Assembly: GCA_902789795.1 (NCBI GenBank)
Contig: CADAPM010000003.1
Span: forward strand, 1-64,000
Length of the DNA: 64,000 nt
Origin: an uncultured Eubacteriales bacterium
GTDB taxonomy: Bacteria > Bacillota > Clostridia > Christensenellales > Aristaeellaceae
Direction: 5' to 3'
Both the position numbers and the translations under genes were made by a program. The notes under the pieces are model-generated. The model did not search any database and had not been told where the DNA came from. It saw nothing but the letters and a program-made list of their open reading frames with translations. Each line of letters opens with the position of its first letter. Positions within the stretch are counted from its first letter, which is position 1. This document shows, one piece after another, positions 44,383-54,740 of the stretch.

Positions 44383-47300
44383 ATGACCGGACCGAGGCTT
44401 TGGAAGATGACTGCCCTGACGCTGACCGCGCTGCTCTTGCTGATCCTGTGCACCGGCACCGGCAGTGCAGCGGAAAGAAAGCGCCTGATGGAAGAGTATA
44501 CCATCAGCTCCGATGGCAAGGTCGGGGGCTGGACCGAATATACCTATACCGCCCAGGGACACCGCATCGAAACGGAGCACGATGGATGGTGGAAGACAAG
44601 AATAAGTGAATACAATGAATCGGGCAAGATCATCAAAGAATCATACTATGTAAAAAAGCGCGAGACGGGTGAAAACACCCTGTTCAGTGACACGGAATAC
44701 ATCTATACGGCTGACGATAAACTGGCATGCAGGCACAGCATCTCCTACTCAACCGGTGACCACTCATACGAATATCACGATTTCGATTCGGCCGGAAGGG
44801 AGGTAGGAATGCGTCACGTGGTTGCCGGCGAAGAACTCAGCCATACGCGCCGTGAATACAACGCAGACGGTTCCTACATAGTGAAATCTTACTTCAAAGA
44901 AAGCCTGTCTACTGAAGAGTGGTACAATGAGTACGGCCTGATTACACGCAATATCCACTATAATGAAGATGGCAGTATTATTCCCTATAACTATGCCACT
45001 TATGAGTACATTTTGGATGCAAACGGCAAAGTCCTGCAAAAAATCACAAACTCAAACAATATCAAAACAATCGAACGGTACGAACGAAATGAGCGCGGCG
45101 TGGAAACGCGCCGTGAAACGATCACTGATTCTGGCAGCTCGTATTATCATGAAGCTTATGACCATCAATTTGACGCCAGGGGAAGACAAATATCTACCAC
45201 TTACACCACGTACGATCGGAATGGAAATATAGAAAACAGCTATCTCCAGGAAGAGTTCGAGTACGATGAAAACGGCCAATTTGGCTATATACGAACTTAC
45301 TCGCAGTATTTCAGCACCTTAGACCTGAACTATACAAGATATTTCGTGTACCAAGATCCTTCCGGCATTCGTCCGGAACTCGCCTCACCGCCCAGGAAAA
45401 ACGACAGCCGTCCGCTGTACCTGGACAACGATATCTGCCTTGCAGAGCTGCGGGGCCTGACACGGGCGGACGTGGTCAGCCGATATTACGGCCGACAGCT
45501 CAGCGAATGCATTTATGACGCGGACGCCACCGTATACTATTACGACGTGCCCGGCTCGCTGCGCTTCGTCTTCAACCGGCGGGATTCCGACCATCTCCTG
45601 TACGCCTTCTGGTACAGCGAGGACTTTTACTCGGATATGCTCATGGAAGTTTCGAATGTCCTGAGCTACAACGGCTACGACTTCGACAGAGGCTCCAATG
45701 AGCCGAACTGCCTCGGTTTTTACGAAGAGACCGCTACGTATGACGGCGGCGGGAGGATCACCCTGGCCTACCTCGCCGAAGAGGTGGACAACGTAACATG
45801 TCCCACTTATCTCTGTTTCGCCTATCCACAGGAGCCCCGTGGCCAGTATTCCGCCGCTCCTGTAACGACAGCGGTTCCTGCGCCAACATCTGCGCGTACC
45901 TACACTCCCGCGCCGACTGCAACACCCGCGCCCCTGCCGATATCAACGGCTTATAACGACCGCTGGACGCACGTCTGGAAACGGGTGGGCGAACCAGACA
46001 CCGAGCTGATCATTTCGGAAAACCCGGACGGCAGCCTGCATGCGGAGATGTTTTTTTACCGGATGGGCGCGTTTGAATCGGATTTTCTCGCTTTTGAGGA
46101 CCCCGTCGCGGATTTCTTTATCACAGACAGCGACATGGGCGGTATGCTCGAACTTAGCCCGGACGGATCGCTGCGCCTGTACATGATGTCCATCGCACAG
46201 GATGATTTCTTCTATGAATACTTTACTGAAAATGAATTCATCTTTACCCTCGACGAAGAGCCGGCAGCCGGCAGCGATCATGCAGATCCCGATGAGGCAA
46301 ATGAATCCGCCGAATGGGACGGCTATTGGATGACTATCGATGACAGCCAGGGCGAGCTGGCCATTACAGCCCATGCTGACGGCTCCGTGACCCTGGCGGT
46401 ATCCTTCCTGCGAACGCTGAGTTTTGAAACAGACGCGGTGCCGGACGGCAATTTTCTCGAGTTCAGCACCCAAAACGGCGAGTTTGCCGGCTCCATCGTC
46501 CGGGCGAACAACAACATTCTGCTCTTTTCTGTCAGTGACGGTTATATCCTCGATCCGGAAAGCGAATACGCCAGCTTCTTCCAGGATCGGGTGTTTGACT
46601 TCCATCCGGCGGCCTACGAGGACCTTTACTACATCTCTCCCGATGACAGGACGGCCTATGACACGGGCTGGACAGGCCACTGGGCTTCCATCGGCGGGGA
46701 TTACGAATCCCATCTGTACATCACCGAGGACGACCAGGGCAATTACGTGCCCACCTTCACCTTCGACACCGGGCACACCTTCACCGGTTCCTCGAGCCAG
46801 TACGAGGAAAACGTGATCGACCTGATCACCGATGAATTCGGCTGCATGCTGACGCTGAATCCCAAGCGCGGCATCATCCTCGTGACCGAGCCCTACACCA
46901 CGGTGGACGCCGTGAACGACTGGCTGGACGCCCACAGCCGCGTCATTGATTACGAATGGGTCGACGCCGGTTCGGCCCCGCAGAACGGCAGCACAAAAAC
47001 AGAGCCGCTCGCCGCGCCAGGCCGCGGGACGGTCACGCCAGCCCCCACCATCCCGGCCGCGGGTGCCAATACCCTACCCATCCCCGGCAAGCCCGGCTGC
47101 CTGCAGGTGCCCGTGGCCCGCGTGTCCGCCACCAGCTGGATCGAGAGCCAGAAGGACCCCTCCGCCTTCCTGCCGGAGCGCATGATCGACGGGGACGAGA
47201 CCACCTCCTACCAGTTCTCCGCCAAGGTGACGAAGCCCGGCCAGGCTTTCCTGTACTTCGAGTTCAATGAGCCCGTCGAGCTGGACGAGCTGTGGATCAA

Positions 47301-47586
47301 AAACGGATTCTGGAAGATCACCGACGGCAAGGACCAGTACACCCGCAACAGCCGCATCAAAAAAATGAGCGTTGAGTATTTCACCGCCCAGGGCGGCTAC
47401 CAAAAGGGCCAGTCCTACACCCTGAAGGACGACAAGGCCCGGAAGGACTGGACCGTGCTCTCCCTCGGCCACCTGTCCGGCGTGACCGGCGTGCGCATCC
47501 GGATCGATTCCATCTACGCGGGCTCCAAGTACAAAAACGACGTCTGCGTCTCCGAGGTCATGTTCGTGCAGAAGAGCGGGGAGTGA
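44383..47586 (+). CDS. Large secreted protein with YD-like repeats and a NADase-type glycan-binding domain
   Basis: 1,067-aa exported protein. Signal segment 1-27 (LTALLLLILCTGTGSAA); then a region to about residue 320 of YD/RHS-like beta repeats (YNADGSYIVKSYF, YDENGQFGYIRTY style); a middle domain (about 340-480); Pro/Thr-rich linkers (about 490-525 and 880-905); three related segments on the pattern NRWTHVW...ELIISENPDGSL / GYWMTIDD...ELAITAHADGSV / GHWASIGG...LYITEDDQGNY; and a C-terminal discoidin-like domain (about 910-1065, RVSATSWIESQKD, MIDGDETTSYQFSAKVTK, GVRIRIDSIY) matching the NADase-type glycan-binding domain. The first half is AT-rich and the last third GC-rich. The start at 44383 has GAGGG upstream. 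It is likely a surface glycan-binding or toxin-like protein; the function of the N-terminal half is unknown. Confidence 0.8.
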   Translation: MTGPRLWKMTALTLTALLLLILCTGTGSAAERKRLMEEYTISSDGKVGGWTEYTYTAQGHRIETEHDGWWKTRISEYNESGKIIKESYYVKKRETGENTLFSDTEYIYTADDKLACRHSISYSTGDHSYEYHDFDSAGREVGMRHVVAGEELSHTRREYNADGSYIVKSYFKESLSTEEWYNEYGLITRNIHYNEDGSIIPYNYATYEYILDANGKVLQKITNSNNIKTIERYERNERGVETRRETITDSGSSYYHEAYDHQFDARGRQISTTYTTYDRNGNIENSYLQEEFEYDENGQFGYIRTYSQYFSTLDLNYTRYFVYQDPSGIRPELASPPRKNDSRPLYLDNDICLAELRGLTRADVVSRYYGRQLSECIYDADATVYYYDVPGSLRFVFNRRDSDHLLYAFWYSEDFYSDMLMEVSNVLSYNGYDFDRGSNEPNCLGFYEETATYDGGGRITLAYLAEEVDNVTCPTYLCFAYPQEPRGQYSAAPVTTAVPAPTSARTYTPAPTATPAPLPISTAYNDRWTHVWKRVGEPDTELIISENPDGSLHAEMFFYRMGAFESDFLAFEDPVADFFITDSDMGGMLELSPDGSLRLYMMSIAQDDFFYEYFTENEFIFTLDEEPAAGSDHADPDEANESAEWDGYWMTIDDSQGELAITAHADGSVTLAVSFLRTLSFETDAVPDGNFLEFSTQNGEFAGSIVRANNNILLFSVSDGYILDPESEYASFFQDRVFDFHPAAYEDLYYISPDDRTAYDTGWTGHWASIGGDYESHLYITEDDQGNYVPTFTFDTGHTFTGSSSQYEENVIDLITDEFGCMLTLNPKRGIILVTEPYTTVDAVNDWLDAHSRVIDYEWVDAGSAPQNGSTKTEPLAAPGRGTVTPAPTIPAAGANTLPIPGKPGCLQVPVARVSATSWIESQKDPSAFLPERMIDGDETTSYQFSAKVTKPGQAFLYFEFNEPVELDELWIKNGFWKITDGKDQYTRNSRIKKMSVEYFTAQGGYQKGQSYTLKDDKARKDWTVLSLGHLSGVTGVRIRIDSIYAGSKYKNDVCVSEVMFVQKSGE

Positions 47587-47615
47587 ATGATCGACCAACA
47601 GCCCCGTATAAAACA

Positions 47616-47650
47616 GACGCCCCGCAAAGCCGCGGGGCGTCACCATTTTG
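47616..47650 (+). terminator. Probable terminator of the large secreted protein gene
   Basis: GACGCCCCGC and GCGGGGCGTC form a ten-base-pair stem, followed by ACCATTTTG. The T-tract is short, so efficiency is uncertain. Confidence 0.6.
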
Positions 47651-47654
47651 TCCC

Positions 47655-47694
47655 AATAAACAAAGAGCAGCCGGCACGTTGGTGCCAGCTGCTC
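47655..47694 (-). terminator. Terminator of groES-groEL
   Basis: On the minus strand GAGCAGCTGGCAC and GTGCCGGCTGCTC form a 13-base-pair stem with one T-G pair around CAAC, followed by TTTGTTTATT. Confidence 0.85.
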
Positions 47695-47709
47695 TCTTTC
47701 AGTTACTTA

Positions 47710-49642
<1,933 letters not shown>

Positions 49643-49665
49643 GATTCAAACCTCCTTGAGATTTG

Positions 49666-49692
49666 TTAGCACTCTCGTTTGTTGAGTGCTAA
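49666..49692 (-). promoter_or_regulatory. CIRCE operator (HrcA binding site)
   Basis: TTAGCACTC, nine bases, GAGTGCTAA, a perfect match to CIRCE on both arms. HrcA binding here would repress groES-groEL until heat or misfolded protein draws GroEL away. Confidence 0.98.
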
Positions 49693-49703
49693 CCCACGTG
49701 CAT

Positions 49704-49732
49704 ACTATACTACAAATCCAGCAAGAGTGCAA
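49704..49732 (-). promoter_or_regulatory. Promoter of groES-groEL
   Basis: TTGCAC (49727-49732) and TATAGT (49704-49709) on the minus strand, spacer 17, just upstream of CIRCE. Confidence 0.8.
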
Positions 49733-49773
49733 GACCTTTTTGGAAATTTTCGTCAAAGAAGGACAAAAGAAGG

Positions 49774-49843
49774 GGGAAGAGGGAAGAGTGGAGAGTGGAG
49801 TTATTGGGAGCCAGTGAGGAATGAGGAGGTAGGAATGAGGAGT
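49774..49843. repeat. Purine heptad array
   Basis: Ten units in sevens: GGGAAGA, GGGAAGA, GTGGAGA, GTGGAGT, TATTGGG, AGCCAGT, GAGGAAT, GAGGAGG, TAGGAAT, GAGGAGT. Units five and six are degenerate. A CAAACGCC/GGCGTTTG hairpin follows at 49851-49879. It lies in the 381-base gap between groES and the XRE-TPR gene. Confidence 0.8.
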
Positions 49844-49951
49844 TCAGGTACAAACGCCTCCGCTGCGCTCCGGCGTTTGGTCGATCGTTGCGTTGCTGTC
49901 TTTCGGGGCGTGAATTCCACCGACGGGCGAGCGGACTTGCCATCTGCGTTA

Positions 49952-49980
49952 TTGCATTTCCCCCGCCCGTCCCGTACAAT
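49952..49980 (+). promoter_or_regulatory. Promoter of the XRE-TPR gene
   Basis: TTGCAT (49952-49957) and TACAAT (49975-49980), spacer 17, 43 bases before the start codon. Confidence 0.75.
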
Positions 49981-50023
49981 AAGCCCGCAAGCACCAAGAA
50001 ACCATTTGAGGAGGTAACAACGT

Positions 50024-51058
50024 ATGGAACTTGGAAAGAAGATCAAACAGCTCCGTTTCAAGGCCGGGCTCACCCAGGAGCAGCTGGCCGAAAAGCTCGG
50101 GATCGGGCCGCAGTCCGTTTCCAAATGGGAGACCGGGGCCGCGATGCCCGACATCACCACGCTCCCCCTGCTGGCGGAGATCTTCGGCGTCAGCATTGAC
50201 GACCTGTTTGACCTGACCAGCGAGCAGCGCCTGAACCGCATTGAAAACAGCCTGGATATCACCGAGGAGCTCCCGCAGGATCTCTTCCGGGAATACGAGG
50301 ATTTTCTGAAGGCACAGCTGGACGACGGCCAGCACAGACAGCGGGCCACCAGCCTCATCGCCTACCTGTACTGGCACCGCATGAACTCTTGCGCGAAAAA
50401 GGCAGCCGGGTACGCCAAGGCCGCCATCCGGACAGGCCCTGGGACCAAGGACTGCCAGTGGGTGCTGAATCGGGCGGAAGGGCACGCGAGCTGGGACTGG
50501 AACATGCACAACCACACGAAAGCCATCGAATTCTGGCGCAGCGTCGTTGAGGAAAACCCGGAAGTCCGTCTGTCTTACCTGTATCTGCTGGACAATCTGC
50601 TCGCGGATCACCGCGCGGACGAGGCGGAAAAATACCTGGAGCGCGCCAGCAGGCTCCCGGACGCGCGGCCGGTCATCGTGGAGGTCTACCGCGCGCATAT
50701 CGCGCTGGCCCGCTTTGACGAAAAGACGGCGGACAGGATCATGGAAGACCTGGTGGCCGGGCACTCCGAAGACTTCGCCTGCCTGTTCGAGGCCGCCCAG
50801 TATTACGCGGAGAAATGCGATTACCAGAAAGCGATCGCGCTTTACGAGCAGTCCTTTGATAAGGAGACCCGCCGGCCCCGCTTTACCGATGAGCTGATGT
50901 CCATCGCGGACATTTATGAGATCATGGGAGACAACCGCAAAGCGGCAGAAACCTATGACCGGATCATCGACCTTCTGGAAAACGAATGGGGCTTCACAGA
51001 GGATACCGGGCTTCAGCATGCGCGGGACGAAAAAGCGCGCCTGCTGGCAAAAGCTTGA
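50024..51058 (+). CDS. XRE-type regulator with TPR-like C terminus
   Basis: 344-aa protein: an N-terminal helix-turn-helix (1-65, LTQEQLAEKLGIGPQSVSKWETGAAMPDITTLPLLAEIFGVSIDDL) and a helical repeat region (about 90-340, WNMHNHTKAIEFWRSVVEENPEV, FLEAAQYYAEKCDYQKAIALYE and DIYEIMGDNRKAAETYDRII), TPR-like. The combination resembles peptide-sensing (RRNPP-like) regulators but the repeats are also found in ordinary XRE proteins. GGAGGTAACAACGT precedes the ATG. Neighbours give no clue to the target. Confidence 0.85.
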   Translation: MELGKKIKQLRFKAGLTQEQLAEKLGIGPQSVSKWETGAAMPDITTLPLLAEIFGVSIDDLFDLTSEQRLNRIENSLDITEELPQDLFREYEDFLKAQLDDGQHRQRATSLIAYLYWHRMNSCAKKAAGYAKAAIRTGPGTKDCQWVLNRAEGHASWDWNMHNHTKAIEFWRSVVEENPEVRLSYLYLLDNLLADHRADEAEKYLERASRLPDARPVIVEVYRAHIALARFDEKTADRIMEDLVAGHSEDFACLFEAAQYYAEKCDYQKAIALYEQSFDKETRRPRFTDELMSIADIYEIMGDNRKAAETYDRIIDLLENEWGFTEDTGLQHARDEKARLLAKA

Positions 51059-51081
51059 TCTGGGCGCCTAATAGCTGCACT

Positions 51082-51115
51082 GGCGGCGGGGAACATTCCC
51101 CGCCGCCGTTGTTTT
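51082..51115 (+). terminator. Rho-independent terminator of the XRE-TPR gene
   Basis: GGCGGCGGGGA and TCCCCGCCGCC form an 11-base-pair perfect stem with ACAT loop, followed by GTTGTTTT. Confidence 0.85.
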
Positions 51116-51174
51116 CCGGAGCGTCATGCTGGTGCACGATCAGATTCAGATTGGTACCAAGCACGATTTTTCCC

Positions 51175-51203
51175 TTGTCATTTCATATCCATAATGCTAC
51201 AAT
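51175..51203 (+). promoter_or_regulatory. Promoter of the THF riboswitch/folT/nth transcript
   Basis: TTGTCA (51175-51180) and TACAAT (51198-51203), spacer 17, about 18 bases before the riboswitch. Confidence 0.8.
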
Positions 51204-51220
51204 ACCCCTGAGCGATTCGT

Positions 51221-51321
51221 ACGCAGAGTAGCTTCAGGCGCGTCAAGTGCTCATGGACGGGGAGTTGCCATGAGACGAAGCCGGTTAGGTCCGGCGCGGT
51301 GCCTGCGGCGCATCCCGCTGC
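51221..51321 (+). ncRNA. Tetrahydrofolate (THF) riboswitch
   Basis: The class I THF aptamer can be read in order: AGAGTAG, then CGCGTCAAGTG, then a CTCATGG/CCATGAG hairpin, then ACGAAGC, then a CCGG/CCGG hairpin, then CGCGGTG, CTGCGGCGCATCCCGCTGC. P1 is closed by GCAG (51223-51226) and CTGC (51318-51321). It precedes a FolT-like transporter gene, its usual target. The expression platform is not resolved: no clear terminator, so control of translation is possible. Confidence 0.88.
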
Positions 51322-51382
51322 AAAAGCCCAGCTGCCTCTGCGGATCCATCTTTTTGACAAGATCAAAGGAGGCGGTTTTGTG

Positions 51383-52084
51383 ATGCAGAAAAAAACTGGC
51401 AGCAAAAGGCTGTACAATACCCCGTTTTCAAAAGAATACTGGCGCGAGGCGGTGTCCGAGTTCAAAAACCTGCGGGTGCTGCTGTTCGCGGCGCTGATGA
51501 TCGCGCTCAGGGTGGCGCTGAAGTCGGTCAGCATCCCCATCGCGGCCAACCTGCGCATCAACATTGCGTTCTTCATCAACGCCTACGGGGCCATGGTGTT
51601 CGGGCCCGTGGTCGCCATTGCCGCGGCCGCCGTGTCCGATACGCTGGGCTGCCTGCTCTTCCCCTCGGGGCCCTATTTCTTCCCCTTCATCTTTACTGAG
51701 ATCGCGGGCTCGCTGATCTTCGCCCTGTTCCTGTACCGCACCAAGGTCACCACCCTCAGGGTCACGCTGTCGAGGTTCTGCATCGACTTCTTCGTGAACA
51801 TCGTGCTGAACACGCCCATCATGTGGCTGTACTACCAGATGGTGCTGGGCAGGAACTACGCCATCTTCGACGCCATGCGCGTGGTCAAGAACCTGGTCAT
51901 GTTTCCCATCGAGTCGGTGCTGCTGGTGCTGTTTTTGCGGGTCGTCATCCCCCCGACCCGGAAGCTGGGCTACATGGTCAGCGACATCGAGGACCTGCGC
52001 TTCACGAAAAAGAGCATCATCGCCCTGTCCGTCCTGACCGCCGTGGGCATCGCCGCGGTCGTCCTGTACGTGAAGTTCAAATGA
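51383..52084 (+). CDS. folT: FolT-like ECF transporter substrate-binding component
   Basis: 233-aa membrane protein of the ECF S-component fold with about six spans. The N-terminal NLRVLLFAALMIALRVALKSVSIPIAANLRINIAFF contains the S-component ARxxL/energy-coupling-type motif, and the GAMVFGPVVAIAAAAVSDTLGCLL segment is FolT-like. It would bind folate and depend on shared EcfAA'T modules encoded elsewhere. The THF riboswitch upstream supports folate as substrate. The ATG at 51383 (or GTG at 51380) has AAAGGAGGCGG upstream. Confidence 0.88.
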   Translation: MQKKTGSKRLYNTPFSKEYWREAVSEFKNLRVLLFAALMIALRVALKSVSIPIAANLRINIAFFINAYGAMVFGPVVAIAAAAVSDTLGCLLFPSGPYFFPFIFTEIAGSLIFALFLYRTKVTTLRVTLSRFCIDFFVNIVLNTPIMWLYYQMVLGRNYAIFDAMRVVKNLVMFPIESVLLVLFLRVVIPPTRKLGYMVSDIEDLRFTKKSIIALSVLTAVGIAAVVLYVKFK

Positions 52085-52097
52085 ATTGGAGCATCCT

Positions 52098-52727
52098 ATG
52101 ACTGTCAACAAGCAAGCGATCTTTGACCTCCTGCTGGAGATGTACCCCGACGCCAAGCCGGAACTGGACTTTGAGGACCCCTACCAGACCCTGGTGGCCA
52201 CCATCCTGGCGGCCCAGTGCACGGACAAGCGCGTGAACCAGGTCACCCCCGCCGTGTTCCGCGACTTCCCGACCCCCGCCGCCATGGCCCGGACCACGCC
52301 AGAGATCCTGTTCCCCTATGTGAAGAGCTGCGGTTTCAAGACCAAGGCGGCCAACATCGTCAACGCCTGCAAAATGATCGTGGAGAAGTACGGCGGCGAG
52401 GTGCCCCACACCATGGAGGAGCTGACCAGCCTGCCCGGCGTGGGTCGCAAGACCGCCAGCGTGGTGCTGTGCTTCGCCTTCGGCATCCCCGCCTTTCCGG
52501 TGGATACCCACGTCTTCCGCCTGACCCATCGCCTGGGCCTGGTCACCGACGCGGAGAACACCCCGGACAAGGTGGACGAGGCCATGCGCGCCCAGCTCCC
52601 TCCCGAACTGTGGGGACAAATGCACCATGCCCTGATCTACCACGGCCGCCGGGTCTGTCACTCCCAGAAGCCCGACTGCGCCAACTGCAGGCTGGCGGAA
52701 TACTGCCCGTACAATCAAAAAGGTTAA
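52098..52727 (+). CDS. nth: Endonuclease III
   Basis: 209-aa DNA glycosylase/AP lyase that removes oxidised pyrimidines. The helix-hairpin-helix LPGVGRKTASVVLCFAF (catalytic Lys near 118) and the C-terminal [4Fe-4S] cluster CHSQKPDCANCRLAEYC are complete. TGGAG precedes the ATG at 52098. The gene directly follows folT and its stop codon directly precedes a heptad array. Confidence 0.97.
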   Translation: MTVNKQAIFDLLLEMYPDAKPELDFEDPYQTLVATILAAQCTDKRVNQVTPAVFRDFPTPAAMARTTPEILFPYVKSCGFKTKAANIVNACKMIVEKYGGEVPHTMEELTSLPGVGRKTASVVLCFAFGIPAFPVDTHVFRLTHRLGLVTDAENTPDKVDEAMRAQLPPELWGQMHHALIYHGRRVCHSQKPDCANCRLAEYCPYNQKG

Positions 52728-52799
52728 TTCGGAATGCGGAATGCGGAGTTCGGAATTTGGAAATGTCCCTGACCAACAATCCCAATTCCGCATTCCGCA
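52728..52799. repeat. Heptad array of the GGAATGC type, inverted pair
   Basis: Five units in sevens directly after the nth stop: TTCGGAA, TGCGGAA, TGCGGAG, TTCGGAA, TTTGGAA (52728-52762). The right arm carries TTCCGCA twice (52786-52799), their complement. The spacer is about 23 bases. The sequence family differs from the GTGGAGA arrays, but the seven-base period and inverted design are the same. Confidence 0.85.
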
Positions 52800-52817
52800 T
52801 TAAAATGGAGGCTTACT

Positions 52818-54725
52818 ATGCGTCAATTTCTGATCATGCTCCTGTGCGCCGCGCTGTTTCTGTGCTTCACTGCCCAGGCGGAGGAACGTCCGCTGTACGT
52901 CAAAGCTGTGGATGACCTGCCGGAGGATTTCATCTTCGGCATGGACGTATCCAGTGTCATTGCGCTGGAGAAGGCCGGCATCCGCTATAAGGACAAAACC
53001 GGCGCGGAGCGCGACCTCTTCGGGCTGCTGAAGGAGAACGGCGTGGATTGGATCCGCGTCCGGGTGTGGGTCGATCCCTTTGACGCGGAAGGCCACGGCT
53101 TCGGCGGCGGCAACAACGACCTGGCCACCGCCGTCCTGATCGGCCAGCGGGCCAAGGCTGCCGGTCAGAAGCTGCTGGTGGATTTCCACTATTCAGACTT
53201 CTGGGCAGACCCCTCCAAGCAGCAGGCCCCCCGCGCCTGGGAGGGCATGGACATTGACACGAAGGCCGAAGCCCTGTATCAATACACCCTCGAATCCCTG
53301 ACCGCGCTGAAGGAAGCGGGCGCGGACGTGGGCATGGTGCAGATCGGCAACGAGACCAACGGAAAGCTCTGCGGCGAGACCGGCTGGGCGGGCATCATCG
53401 CGCTGATGAAGGCCGGTTCCCGCGCCGTGCGTGAGACGCTGCCGGAGGCGAAGATCGCCGCCCACTTCACCAACCCCGAGAACAAGAACGCCCTGATCAG
53501 CTGGTCCAAGGTGCTGCAGTCCAGCCATCTGGACTATGACGTGTTCGCCACCAGCTACTATCCTTACTGGCACGGCACGCTGGACAACCTGACCTCCGTG
53601 CTCTCCGCTGTCAAAAAGGAGACCGGCAAGGACGTGATGGTGGCCGAGACCAGCTACGCCTGGACCCTGGAAGACGGCGACTTTTCCGGCAACACCATCG
53701 GCGAGGGCGGCACCTATGAGCACCCCTGGACCTTCAGCGTACAGGGCCAGGCCAACGCCGTACGCGACGTGACCGAGGCCGTGGTCAAGGCCGGCGGCAT
53801 CGGCGTCTTCTACTGGGAAGGCGCCTGGGTGCCCACCGGCGGCAGCACCTGGGAAGAGAATCACCGGCTCTGGGAGACCTACGGCACCGGCTGGGCCTCC
53901 TCCTACGCCGGCGTGTATGACCCGGACGACGCCGGGAAGTACTATGGCGGCTCCGCCTGCGACAACCAGGCCATGTTTGACTTCGATGCCCGCGCTCTGG
54001 ACAGCCTGGCGGTCTTCCGCCTGATGCGCGAAGGCCAGGACGCCCCCGTCGTCCCCGAAGCGCTGGAAGACGCCGCGGCGGAGATCCGGATCGGCAGCCC
54101 CCTCACCCTGCCTGACACCGTCGAAGCCGTGATGACCGATAACTCCCGCGCCGCCGTCCCCGTCGAGTGGGATCAGGAGATCCTGGGGAATATCAGCACG
54201 GACCGGGAAGGTGAATACAAGGTCCCCGGCACCGCCTCCGGTCTGCCGGCCCTGTGCCGGGTCACCGTGACCCTGCCCAACTACCTGCGCAACGGCGGGT
54301 TCGAGGACGAAGACGTCTCCATGTGGCGCGTGACCGACCTGGGCGATACCAGCCAGCTCTACCGCGAGGAGAAGTCCGTGGACTCCCTGGAGGGCAAGGC
54401 CCACTGGCACTTCTACACCGCCTCCGCCGACACCGTGCGCTTCACCCTGGAGCAGGACGTGAAAGGCGCGCCCGCCGGCACCTACAATTACGCCATCAGC
54501 GTGATGGGCGGCGACTGCGGCGAGCAGACCGTCTACGCCTATGTGCTGGTCAACGGCGCGGAGATCGGCCGCAGCGAGACGTCCTTCACGAAATGGAACG
54601 AGTGGCACACCGCTTCTGTCGAGGGCATCACCATCGCGGAAGGCGACCGGGTCACCGTCGGTCTGTATGTAGCCTGCGCCGGCCCCGGCGCCTGGGGCAA
54701 GATCGACAAGGCGGAATTCAAATGA
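52818..54725 (+). CDS. GH53 endo-beta-1,4-galactanase with carbohydrate-binding modules
   Basis: 635-aa secreted enzyme that cuts the galactan side chains of pectin. Signal peptide (1-22), GH53 catalytic domain (about 25-400), Ig-like linker (about 430-490, VEAVMTDNSRAAVPVEWDQ) and a CBM61-like beta-sandwich (about 495-635, RNGGFEDEDVSMW to WGKIDKAEF). The two catalytic Glu are likely in MVQIGNETNGKL and VAETSYAWT. GGAGGC precedes the ATG. A LysR gene follows and may control it. Confidence 0.95.
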   Translation: MRQFLIMLLCAALFLCFTAQAEERPLYVKAVDDLPEDFIFGMDVSSVIALEKAGIRYKDKTGAERDLFGLLKENGVDWIRVRVWVDPFDAEGHGFGGGNNDLATAVLIGQRAKAAGQKLLVDFHYSDFWADPSKQQAPRAWEGMDIDTKAEALYQYTLESLTALKEAGADVGMVQIGNETNGKLCGETGWAGIIALMKAGSRAVRETLPEAKIAAHFTNPENKNALISWSKVLQSSHLDYDVFATSYYPYWHGTLDNLTSVLSAVKKETGKDVMVAETSYAWTLEDGDFSGNTIGEGGTYEHPWTFSVQGQANAVRDVTEAVVKAGGIGVFYWEGAWVPTGGSTWEENHRLWETYGTGWASSYAGVYDPDDAGKYYGGSACDNQAMFDFDARALDSLAVFRLMREGQDAPVVPEALEDAAAEIRIGSPLTLPDTVEAVMTDNSRAAVPVEWDQEILGNISTDREGEYKVPGTASGLPALCRVTVTLPNYLRNGGFEDEDVSMWRVTDLGDTSQLYREEKSVDSLEGKAHWHFYTASADTVRFTLEQDVKGAPAGTYNYAISVMGGDCGEQTVYAYVLVNGAEIGRSETSFTKWNEWHTASVEGITIAEGDRVTVGLYVACAGPGAWGKIDKAEFK

Positions 54726-54740
54726 TCGCGAGGCACTGCC

